From the NCBI GenBank assembly GCA_017397805.1, contig JAFQHW010000072.1:1-34966 (forward strand): DNA of 34,966 nt, written 5' to 3'. How positions within the stretch are numbered: the first letter of the stretch is position 1; every line of letters starts with the position of its first letter. Below, piece by piece: positions 1 through 7,703 of the stretch. The DNA is from Clostridia bacterium (GTDB lineage: Bacteria; Bacillota; Clostridia; Oscillospirales; CAG-382). The notes under the pieces were generated by a model, which was given only the letters and a program-made list of their open reading frames with translations, was not told the DNA's origin and ran no database searches. The translations under genes were made by a program, and so were the position numbers.

Positions 1-141
1 GGGGCTGTCTCATAGCATTAACAAATTGTGAACGTTATGTGCAAGCTTAACAAAAAATCAAGGACATCGCTTGAATGCCCTTGATTTTTTTGTAGCTTTT
101 ATATATGGTTTCATCTCAAAACTTCAATTTGAGACAGCCCC
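1..141. mobile_element. Short element with 12-bp terminal inverted repeats (MITE or IS end) at the contig edge
   Basis: Positions 1-12 (GGGGCTGTCTCA) are the exact inverted repeat of 130-141 (TGAGACAGCCCC). No coding sequence lies between them. The interior is AT-rich and holds one strong hairpin. The size and ends fit a MITE, or the terminal part of an insertion sequence whose body lies outside the window. Because the window begins exactly at the repeat, the left flank and any target-site duplication cannot be seen. The family is not assigned with certainty. Confidence 0.55.
52..90. terminator. Bidirectional terminator-like hairpin inside the terminal element
   Basis: A perfect 12-bp stem (AAAAAATCAAGG at 52-63, CCTTGATTTTTT at 79-90) has a 15-nt loop. 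Its A-tract and T-tract sides would allow intrinsic termination in either direction. Such a hairpin could insulate a mobile element from flanking transcription. Confidence 0.55.
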
Positions 142-204
142 TTTTCTTCTTCATTATATTTGTTTGTTTTATTTTTCGTGCTCTGTGCCTTTGTCAGTGG
201 TCTG

Positions 205-237
205 AAAGACTGTGTAGAAAAAATCTGCACAGTCTTT
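205..237 (-). terminator. Intrinsic terminator downstream of ilvE
   Basis: A 14-bp stem with one G-U pair (205-218 with 224-237) has a 5-nt loop and lies 27 nt past the ilvE stop. Read on the minus strand it is followed by a short T-run, so it is a plausible but not very strong terminator. Confidence 0.6.
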
Positions 238-263
238 TGTCTTTAGGGTGATTTGTATTTACT

Positions 264-1325
264 TTAGATCTCTACGCTCCAGCCGAATTCGTCCTCGATC
301 TTGCCCCACTGAATACCCGTAAGGGTATCGTAAAGCTTCTGAGAAAGCTCGCCTATCTTGCCGTCGTTTATAATTATCTTCTTGCCTTCTACGTTAAGCT
401 CGCCCATGGGAGATATAACTGCCGCGGTACCGCTGCCGAACGCCTCCTGAAGCTTGCCTGAATCAGCCGCCGCACAAACCTCTTTTATTGAAAGTCTGCG
501 TTCGCTGACCTTGATGCCCATATGGCGCGCAAGGTTTATAACGGAATCTCTCGTAACACCGGGAAGGATGTTGCCCTCAAGCTGAGGAGTAATAAGCTCG
601 CCGTCAATAAGGAAGAATACGTTCATAGCGCCAACTTCATCGATATACTCGTGGTGAATACCGTCAAGCCAAAGCACCTGCGTATAACCCAAAGCCTCTG
701 CCTTTTCCTGCGCACGCAAAGATGCCGCGTAGTTACCGCCGGTCTTTGCAAAGCCCATACCGCCCTTAACAGCGCGAACGTATTCGTCTTCAACGAATAT
801 TTTAACAGGGTTCATGCCCTCTGCATAATATGCACCAACGGGGGAAAGGATTATGCAGAACAAATAGCTTGCGGAAGGATGTACGCCCAAGAAGGGGTCG
901 GTTGCTATGATAAAGGGACGGATATAAAGGGATTTGCCGTCATCTACGGGTATCCAGTCAGCATCCACCTTAATAAGCTCTTTGATAGCTTTAAGGGTAA
1001 AATCGGGGTCTACCTTGGGTATACAAAGTCTTTCGTTGGTGTTGTTCATACGCTCAATATTCTTCATGGGTCTAAAGAGCAGATTTCTGCCGTCGGGAGC
1101 TTTGTAAGCCTTCATACCCTCAAACATTTCCTGCGCGTAATGGAAAACGGCGCAAGCGGGGGAGAGGGACAGATCTGCAAAGGGAACGATGCGTGCATCG
1201 TGCCAGCCTTGCTCTTTATTATAGTCCATAAGGAACATATGGTCGGTAAAATACTTGCCGAATCCAAGCTTATTCCAATCAGGCTTAGCCTTGGGGCTCG
1301 TAGTGCGGGTAACGGTAATGTTCAT
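264..1325 (-). CDS. ilvE: Branched-chain amino acid aminotransferase (BCAT, class IV PLP fold)
   Basis: The product is a 353-aa cytoplasmic PLP enzyme that transaminates between 2-oxo acids and leucine, isoleucine or valine, with glutamate/2-oxoglutarate as partner. The length and sequence match the longer, eukaryote-like BCAT type (about 350-360 aa) rather than the 300-aa E. coli type. The PLP lysine should be K194 in the FAKTGGNYAAS motif. The EVGAMNVFF segment and the C-terminal GSGTAAVISP phosphate-binding loop are present. The ATG at 1323-1325 has a strong ribosome site (GGAGG at 1336-1340). The gene is monocistronic and divergent from the M23 peptidase across about 200 bp in which I see no T-box or other leader. 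The hairpin at 205-237 probably ends its transcript. The nearby gdhA could supply glutamate, but linkage is not shown. Confidence 0.93.
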   Translation of the reverse strand: MNITVTRTTSPKAKPDWNKLGFGKYFTDHMFLMDYNKEQGWHDARIVPFADLSLSPACAVFHYAQEMFEGMKAYKAPDGRNLLFRPMKNIERMNNTNERLCIPKVDPDFTLKAIKELIKVDADWIPVDDGKSLYIRPFIIATDPFLGVHPSASYLFCIILSPVGAYYAEGMNPVKIFVEDEYVRAVKGGMGFAKTGGNYAASLRAQEKAEALGYTQVLWLDGIHHEYIDEVGAMNVFFLIDGELITPQLEGNILPGVTRDSVINLARHMGIKVSERRLSIKEVCAAADSGKLQEAFGSGTAAVISPMGELNVEGKKIIINDGKIGELSQKLYDTLTGIQWGKIEDEFGWSVEI

Positions 1326-1530
1326 AACGACAATACCTCCTTCTTTTTATCCAAATTCATACTGATTATAATACTTTTATCTGCCACTTGCAACAGTTTT
1401 TTGCAAATTTTCTTCCTAACAGCCAAAAAAGCTCATCAAGTTCGACGTGGACACAAAAAATTACTATATCTGCAACAAAATGTTAATAATTATGGTGTAT
1501 TCTATTATGCATCCTAATTATTAAATCAAA

Positions 1531-2664
1531 ATGGAGAGTTTTAGGGTTTTGAATTTGTTCAGAAAAATGTTTAGACCGTGCATGGGCATCCTTGCCGCCG
1601 TTTGTATGGCGGTGACGGTTGTTGCTACCCCCGCAAATTGCGGCTACACGGCATCTCAAACGGCTCAAATGCAAAGCGTGCAAGCAAGTTTGTATGCAAA
1701 AACGGAAGGTTACGGCTTTTATTTGGATGGGGAGTTCGTGGCGGCATCCGACAGTGCAGAGGATATAAGAAGCGCTCTTCAGTCCATAACCTCGGTTCTG
1801 GCTGAGGTTTACGGCGCGCCCGAAGGTGAACATAGCTTGCAGAACGACGTAGCAATAATCGAAGGCGTTTATGAAGGCGACGATTTTTCCGACGAGAAGG
1901 AGCTGTTAAGCCTTTTGGGCGATAAGGGTTCAAGCTTTGATTTTACCGTTAAAAACGTTTACGGCGCACCCATTAATTCAAGCCTTTCTTTAATAACGAA
2001 GCAATACGTTTCTGCCGACACACCCATAGCACACGGAGAGGTGGTACAAACGACCGATGCCTTAGCGGTGGGCGAAACGGTGCTTGTTAAAGAGGGCACG
2101 GACGGTGTCCGCTTCGAGCGATATGCGAATACATATATAAACGGTGTGTTGACCGAAAACGTGTTGGAATGCAGTGTCGTAACCGCAGAACCCGTGGATT
2201 CTTTGCTGTGGCAAGGTACGGAGCAGGGCGCGTCTCTCATGTGTGCCGAGAAGATGATGCTTCCTTATGACGGTATAGTGACCTCTTGGTACGGCTACCG
2301 CACGTTGTTCGGGAGGACCGATCTTCACAACGGCATAGACTTTGCGGGACTTAACGGTTCTTGCTACGGTGACGATATTCATGCGGTTGCAGACGGTATC
2401 GTAACTTATGCCGATTGGCACGGCAACTATGGGTTGAAGGTGGTTATAGACCACGGTAACGGAATATCTTCCCTTTATTCCCATTGCAGTAAAATTACCG
2501 TATCGGTAGGCGATGCGGTGCTCGCAGGTGAAACTGTGGCAAAAATCGGTAATACCGGCAGAGTAACGGGGTCTCATTTGCATTTCGGCGTGCTGGTTAA
2601 CGGAGTGGAGTGTAACCCCGAACCTTATCTTGATTGGACTTCCTATAAGGGTATCCATAAATAA
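1531..2664 (+). CDS. Secreted M23 (LytM-type) metallopeptidase with a G5 domain
   Basis: The product is a 377-aa probable peptidoglycan endopeptidase acting outside the membrane. The N-terminus has basic residues and a hydrophobic stretch (about residues 17-36), read as a signal peptide or anchor. Residues about 155-230 resemble a G5 domain (YINGVLTENVLE segment), an extracellular module often joined to M23 domains. The C-terminal peptidase domain (about 245-370) has the zinc motif HNGID (H266, D270), YSHCS with H318, and HLHFG (H349, H351), so the active site is complete. The ATG at 1531 follows an in-frame stop at 1522-1524 but has no obvious ribosome site; an ATG at 1567 is an alternative that keeps the hydrophobic segment. 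Cell-wall remodelling is the likely role. A link to sporulation is possible but not shown. Confidence 0.85.
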   Translation: MESFRVLNLFRKMFRPCMGILAAVCMAVTVVATPANCGYTASQTAQMQSVQASLYAKTEGYGFYLDGEFVAASDSAEDIRSALQSITSVLAEVYGAPEGEHSLQNDVAIIEGVYEGDDFSDEKELLSLLGDKGSSFDFTVKNVYGAPINSSLSLITKQYVSADTPIAHGEVVQTTDALAVGETVLVKEGTDGVRFERYANTYINGVLTENVLECSVVTAEPVDSLLWQGTEQGASLMCAEKMMLPYDGIVTSWYGYRTLFGRTDLHNGIDFAGLNGSCYGDDIHAVADGIVTYADWHGNYGLKVVIDHGNGISSLYSHCSKITVSVGDAVLAGETVAKIGNTGRVTGSHLHFGVLVNGVECNPEPYLDWTSYKGIHK

Positions 2665-2685
2665 CTTAATTTTTTCCGGATTTAA

Positions 2686-4044
<1,359 letters not shown>

Positions 4045-4067
4045 TTTTATTACTTAAATCTAAATGG

Positions 4068-4105
4068 AAAACCGTGTTGAAACTTTGAAATTTCAACACG
4101 GTTTT
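4068..4105. terminator. Strong terminator between convergent gdhA and dpaB
   Basis: A perfect 15-bp stem (4068-4082 with 4091-4105) has an 8-nt loop and a T-run on the plus side. It separates gdhA (+) from dpaB (-) and can serve both because the A/T-rich base of the stem gives a T-run in each direction. Confidence 0.88.
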
Positions 4106-4119
4106 TGTATATGAACAAT

Positions 4120-4683
4120 TCAAACTACAATCAAAGGATGCAGTTGTTTGCCTTCTTTGGCGGCTTCAAGTGCTTCGGGTAGCTTATCCCAAGCGCACAC
4201 TAAGGAGCTGGGCTTTTTAACGGGGTCGTCCTGCCTTAATGGTACGAAATACACGTTTTTCTTCTCCAAAAGTGCGGCTATGTTTTTAAGGCTTCCGCTT
4301 AACCCGTCGTTGGAGGCAAAAGCCAAAAGCACGGCTTTTTTATTGCGCAGATGAGCTTTTATTGCCATGGTTACCGCTCCGTCCGTTATCCCCAACGCGG
4401 TTTTTGCCAAAGTGTTTCCCGTACAGGGTGATACCACCAGCACGTCAATATCGCTGTTGGTTATTTGCTTTTCCGCTTCGGTAAAGTCTTTCACTCCCTT
4501 TCTGCCGCAAATGATTTCTGCCTCTCTTATCAAATCGGCGGCTTTGCCGAAACGGGTGTCCGTGCTTTGCACTTTTTCGGAAAAGATCGGAAGCACCTCG
4601 TACCCCATATCCGTAAGCCTTATAAGCTGTTCAAGCGAATTTTTATGGCAGCAAAACGAGCCGCAAAATGCATATCCTATCAT
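4120..4683 (-). CDS. dpaB: Dipicolinate synthase subunit B (flavoprotein)
   Basis: The product is a 187-aa SpoVFB/DpaB homologue of the flavoprotein (HFCD-like) fold. With DpaA it makes dipicolinic acid, the calcium-chelating spore-core solute, from the lysine-pathway intermediate dihydrodipicolinate in the mother cell late in sporulation. Family features visible are the GYAFCGSFC start, LVVSPCTGNTLAKTALGITDG (about residues 83-103) and the AFASNDGLSGSLKNI region. Its ATG overlaps the dpaA stop by 4 bp (ATGA), indicating translational coupling. The presence of dpaAB means this bacterium does not depend on the Etf-type route known from some clostridia. Confidence 0.93.
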   Translation of the reverse strand: MIGYAFCGSFCCHKNSLEQLIRLTDMGYEVLPIFSEKVQSTDTRFGKAADLIREAEIICGRKGVKDFTEAEKQITNSDIDVLVVSPCTGNTLAKTALGITDGAVTMAIKAHLRNKKAVLLAFASNDGLSGSLKNIAALLEKKNVYFVPLRQDDPVKKPSSLVCAWDKLPEALEAAKEGKQLHPLIVV

Positions 4684-5537
4684 AAGATCCCCTCCGCCTT
4701 CATAATATTGTCGGTAGCCTTCTTTATATATTCGCCTGCGGTTACGGGTGCAACCTTACCCGGTAGCGACAACGCCCATATCAGCTTTTTGCCCAAGGCT
4801 TTTGCCCATTCCGCATCCACGCCGCCGGGATGGGTTGCCAAGTCTATAACGGGTACGTCGTCGCCTATCCTGCTAAGTAGATCCTTGTCAAGTATGATCT
4901 TGGGAACGGTGTTGAATATAAGCTTAAATTCACCTATCCGTTCTTTGAAATCGTCGTAGCTTACCGTTTTGAACCCGAAAATCTCGCATACTGCCACCTC
5001 TGTGGGATTGCGACTTGCAATATAAAGCTCTGCCCCAAACCCTCGCAGTAAAAGCCCCAGCGCCTTACCGACTCTGCCAAACCCCATAACCAAGGTCTTG
5101 GTGCCGTGTATGGTGGTAGGAAGTTCGTTCATGGCTATGGCTAAAGCTCCTTCCGCCGTGGGTAAGGTGTTGTATAACTGCAGATCCTCTCCCGCATAGT
5201 AGTCGTAAACCTTATGGGTGGGGAAGTCCGTAGCCTTTATCATTCCGCCCATAATCAAGGCACCGTCCTCAGCTAAGTCCTCAATCTCGCTTATTTTGGG
5301 CGCGTCCTCTGCGGCGGGTGCGTTAAGAATTTTTCCGTCACGGCTTACGGGCAAGGGCAGTATTACGGCTTTGGCACCTTTTAAAGCGTTTTCAAGGCTC
5401 GCGGCTTTCGTTGCTTCTCCCGTATCTATCCCCTCTAAGGCGTACACCGCGCATTCCTTGCCCTCTTTTGCATAAAGATCGGCTATAACCCCCAGGCGGC
5501 GGTCACCGCCGATAACTGCTATTTTTGTAGTAGACAT
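4680..5537 (-). CDS. dpaA: Dipicolinate synthase subunit A
   Basis: The product is a 285-aa NAD(P)-binding partner of DpaB. It has an N-terminal dipicolinate synthase domain (IAVIGGDRRLG start) and a Rossmann domain (LVMGFGRVGKALGLLLRGFG, about residues 148-167). The pair converts dihydrodipicolinate to dipicolinate for spore heat resistance. The ATG at 5535-5537 has a strong ribosome site (GGAGGAG just upstream). Expression should be mother-cell specific, but I could not find a convincing sigma-K promoter. A 15-bp palindrome at 5556-5570 lies directly upstream and may be an operator. Confidence 0.93.
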   Translation of the reverse strand: MSTTKIAVIGGDRRLGVIADLYAKEGKECAVYALEGIDTGEATKAASLENALKGAKAVILPLPVSRDGKILNAPAAEDAPKISEIEDLAEDGALIMGGMIKATDFPTHKVYDYYAGEDLQLYNTLPTAEGALAIAMNELPTTIHGTKTLVMGFGRVGKALGLLLRGFGAELYIASRNPTEVAVCEIFGFKTVSYDDFKERIGEFKLIFNTVPKIILDKDLLSRIGDDVPVIDLATHPGGVDAEWAKALGKKLIWALSLPGKVAPVTAGEYIKKATDNIMKAEGIL

Positions 5538-5555
5538 AATCTCCTCCGTTGGCTA

Positions 5556-5570
5556 ATTATGTTACATAAT
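5556..5570. promoter_or_regulatory. Palindrome upstream of dpaA (possible operator)
   Basis: ATTATGTTACATAAT is a perfect inverted repeat with 7-bp arms around one central base. It lies 19 bp upstream of the dpaA start codon, next to its ribosome site. Its role as a binding site is inferred from position and symmetry only. Confidence 0.3.
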
Positions 5571-5621
5571 ATGCCCGTTTTGCCGTAGCTGTGAAGATGG
5601 AAAAATAAAAGATAATAGGTC

Positions 5622-5651
5622 TTGACAAATCCATTAAAGCTGTGGTATAAT
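5622..5651 (+). promoter_or_regulatory. Consensus sigma-A promoter of the tRNA-Thr gene
   Basis: A perfect -35 (TTGACA, 5622-5627) and a perfect -10 (TATAAT, 5646-5651) are separated by 18 bp. Transcription would begin about 15 bp before the mature tRNA 5' end. Confidence 0.9.
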
Positions 5652-5672
5652 TGCCCTCGGAAATTAAATAAT

Positions 5673-5747
5673 GCTGGTGTGGCGCAGGGGTAGCGCAATT
5701 GATTCGTAATCAATAGGCCGAGGGTTCAAATCCCTCCACCAGCTCCA
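5673..5747 (+). tRNA. tRNA-Thr (anticodon CGT)
   Basis: A complete cloverleaf can be folded by hand. The acceptor stem GCTGGTG (5673-5679) pairs with CACCAGC (5737-5743). The D arm is GCGC/GCGC. The anticodon stem ATTGA/TCAAT encloses loop TTCGTAA with anticodon CGT, reading ACG threonine codons. The T arm is GAGGG/CCCTC with loop TTCAAAT. The discriminator base is T and the 3' CCA is encoded in the DNA. It has its own promoter and terminator and is a single-tRNA transcription unit. Confidence 0.96.
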
Positions 5748-5750
5748 CGA

Positions 5751-5789
5751 AAAAGCCCACATTTGTCCGGTAGACAAGTGTGGGCTTTT
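5751..5789 (+). terminator. Terminator of the tRNA-Thr unit
   Basis: A 17-bp stem (5751-5767 with 5773-5789, one G-U pair) with a 5-nt loop and a closing T-run starts 3 nt after the tRNA CCA end. Confidence 0.88.
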
Positions 5790-5800
5790 GATGAATTGTC

Positions 5801-6860
5801 AAACTAAGTGCAACACTTTTTGAGAGATAATTCAAACAAATCAACTGGTTTTTGAAAATTTAGAACCTTTTTAGGCCTGGCGTTAATTAACGCCAGGTTC
5901 TTTTTTAGAGTGGTTGGGCTGACTCTTGAAAGGTTTCTACCTTTGGGATAGAACTCACGAAGTAAGCCGTTAAGGTTTTCGTTAGTACCTTTTTGCCAAG
6001 CGCAATACGGATCGGCAAAGTAAACAGAACAGTTTAGTTCTTTTTCAATAGTTTGCCAATTAGCGAATTCGGTTCCACGGTCGCAGGTGATGGATTTCAC
6101 GGCTTCGCTTGGGAATTCTGATAGTGCTGCTATGATCGTTCTTGCCATAGTATCTGCATTTCTATTTGGCATTTTAATGGCTATGTAAAATCGTGTTTTG
6201 CGTTCTGCTAATGTTGCAAAGCATACTTTTGATTTGCCTCTTCCGGAAACTACCGTATCCGCTTCCCAATGACCAAACTCTAAGCGTTTGTACACAGAAC
6301 GGTCACGTTTCCTTATGGATTTGCCGAGATTAAACTTGCCCCTTGTCTCTTTTTTACCGTGAGTTTTCCCCTTGCGGCGCAACACTTTTAAGTTTACATC
6401 TATATATTTTTCATAGATCCAGCGGTATATTGTTCTAACAGAAGGCATTTTTAATTCGCAGGGCGTGTTGGATATTTGTTCAGGCGACCAAGTAAGCAAT
6501 AGTTTTTCTTTTATGTACTCAAGTTTCTTGGGATCTTGAAACATTCCTCTATGGCAAAACGAACGCCTAAATTTATATTTCTTGTGAGCTGTATGAGGAT
6601 AATATGTTGGTACATCATACATATGCGTGAAATTCCTGTTCAGCTCTCTGGAAATAGTACTGACGTTCCTTCCCATGAGTTCCGCTATTTTTCGATAGCT
6701 ATATCCTTTTTTGTAATATTCCCGTAGACAACAACGTTCTTCTATGGTAAGATGTTTGTAGTTCATACAAGTCCTCCTTGTTAGTTTGGTGTGTGGTAAC
6801 TCTATTCTAACAGAGATTTGTATGAACTTCAATTTTTTCTGCACTGTTGCACTTGATAGT
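5801..6860 (-). mobile_element. IS30-family insertion sequence
   Basis: One transposase gene is flanked by imperfect inverted ends. The core AAGTGCAACA at 5806-5815 is inverted at 6845-6854 (TGTTGCACTT). The length of about 1.05 kb is normal for IS30-family elements. Exact outer ends and the short target duplication could not be fixed because the flanks diverge right outside the core. It is inserted just past the tRNA-Thr terminator. Confidence 0.8.
5804..6766 (-). CDS. IS30-family transposase (DDE type)
   Basis: The product is a 320-aa intact transposase. The N-terminus (MNYKHLTIEERCCLREYYKK) is the typical IS30 helix-turn-helix start, with a second HTH around YSYRKIAELMGRNVSTISRE. The rve-like DDE core has ADTVVSGRG (first D), SITCDRGTEFANW (second D) and GTNENLNGLLREFYPKG (E), all conserved. 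The start at 6764-6766 is preferred over an upstream ATG (6844) because it has a ribosome site (AAGGAGGAC) and matches the family N-terminus. No frameshift is seen, so the element may be active. Confidence 0.92.
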   Translation of the reverse strand: MNYKHLTIEERCCLREYYKKGYSYRKIAELMGRNVSTISRELNRNFTHMYDVPTYYPHTAHKKYKFRRSFCHRGMFQDPKKLEYIKEKLLLTWSPEQISNTPCELKMPSVRTIYRWIYEKYIDVNLKVLRRKGKTHGKKETRGKFNLGKSIRKRDRSVYKRLEFGHWEADTVVSGRGKSKVCFATLAERKTRFYIAIKMPNRNADTMARTIIAALSEFPSEAVKSITCDRGTEFANWQTIEKELNCSVYFADPYCAWQKGTNENLNGLLREFYPKGRNLSRVSPTTLKKNLALINARPKKVLNFQKPVDLFELSLKKCCT

Positions 6861-6881
6861 ATAACTCACCCTTTTTCGAAC

Positions 6882-6986
6882 TAAGTGTTCCGCTTATGCG
6901 GAACACTTAACTTCACATTGCGGCATAGCCGCAATACTTCACAGCGGCAATGCCGCTGCTTCACTTGGGCGTTGCTCAAACTTCAC
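6882..6986. repeat. Array of short hairpins separated by CTTCAC boxes
   Basis: Four CTTCAC boxes (6911-6916, 6937-6942, 6959-6964, 6981-6986) separate palindromic hairpins. These are a 12-bp stem at 6882-6909 (4-nt loop), an 8-bp stem at 6917-6935, a 6-bp stem at 6943-6957 and a weaker 6-bp stem at 6965-6979. Box-to-box spacing is 26, 22 and 22 nt. It lies between the IS30 element and the ECF sigma gene and codes for nothing. Comparable CTTCAC hairpin arrays are, to my memory, seen between genes in other gut Clostridia. Function unknown. Confidence 0.75.
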
Positions 6987-7084
6987 TAAATATTGAAAAA
7001 TCCAATACATTATAGTACAATCCATCCAAAGGGTAGTTTTTATGTCCGAAAACAAATTGCTTTATTTGTTTTTTGAATTCGTAA

Positions 7085-7113
7085 GGAATTACTGTATGCT
7101 CAGTCGTATAATA
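7085..7113 (+). promoter_or_regulatory. Candidate promoter of the ECF sigma/serpin operon
   Basis: GGAATT (7085-7090) and CGTATAATA (7105-7113) lie 45 bp before the sigma gene start. GGAA...CGT is ECF-promoter-like and would fit autoregulation, but the spacing (14 bp) is shorter than usual. TATAAT could also be a sigma-A -10 with a poor -35. Confidence 0.4.
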
Positions 7114-7157
7114 AGTGAAGGGCGAAAACACAATGCCGAGTTTAGGAGGAAAAAACT

Positions 7158-7703
7158 ATGGATAACGGCGCAAGTAGCTACCGCCGTTTCCTTGATGGTG
7201 ACGAAAGTGCCTTTAGCGAGATAATGAAGGAGTTGTTTAACAGTCTTGTTTTCTTCGTTGACGGTTATGTGCATGACGTTCACGCGGCGGAAGATATTGC
7301 GATAGATGTCTTTTCGGATCTTGTCGTACATAAGCATCGGTACAATTTCAAGGTAACGCTTAAAACTTATGTCTTTATGCTCGGTCGAAGTCGTGCGCTT
7401 GACTATATAAAGCATCGTAAGGTATTAAGCTTTGTAGAACTGTCCGAGGCAGATGGCGTTAAGGATGAGAAAACATTGGAAGAACTTGTCCTTGTTGATG
7501 AGCAAAAGCGTGCGGTACGTGCTGCAATCGCAAAATTGCCTGAGGATATGCGTGTTGTCGTACATTTGATTTACTTTGAAGGAATGACCTATGAAGAAGC
7601 AGCCAAGGTTATGAAGAAGAACCGAAAGCAAGTGGATAACCTATTATATCGTGCCAAAAAGGAGCTTCGCATCATTTTTGGAGAGGATGGTGTGTTATTA
7701 TGA
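7158..7703 (+). CDS. ECF-type RNA polymerase sigma factor
   Basis: The product is a 181-aa sigma-70 family factor with only regions 2 and 4. Region 2 spans about residues 10-80 (HAAEDIAIDVFSDLV, then KVTLKTYVFMLGRSRALDYI). Region 4 spans about 115-175 (LPEDMRVVVHLIYFEGMTYE, then a DNA-binding helix VMKKNRKQVDNLLYRAKKEL). It has a ribosome site (TTAGGAGG, 7142-7149). Its stop overlaps the start of the serpin gene by 4 bp (ATGA), the arrangement usual for a sigma factor and its anti-sigma partner. The hairpin array and a candidate autoregulatory promoter lie upstream. Its ECF group is not assigned. Confidence 0.9.
   Translation: MDNGASSYRRFLDGDESAFSEIMKELFNSLVFFVDGYVHDVHAAEDIAIDVFSDLVVHKHRYNFKVTLKTYVFMLGRSRALDYIKHRKVLSFVELSEADGVKDEKTLEELVLVDEQKRAVRAAIAKLPEDMRVVVHLIYFEGMTYEEAAKVMKKNRKQVDNLLYRAKKELRIIFGEDGVLL

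Noticed and set aside
522..1517. 331-codon open frame antisense to ilvE
   Set aside because: It lies opposite a clear BCAT gene, has no family features and no ribosome site; it arises from the codon bias of ilvE.
1326..1530. T-box or other leader between ilvE and the M23 gene
   Set aside because: No T-box core, specifier loop or antiterminator can be found; the region is AT-rich and featureless apart from the ilvE ribosome site.
6882..6986. CRISPR array
   Set aside because: The repeated unit is only 6 nt and the intervening sequences are palindromic hairpins, not unique spacers; no cas genes.
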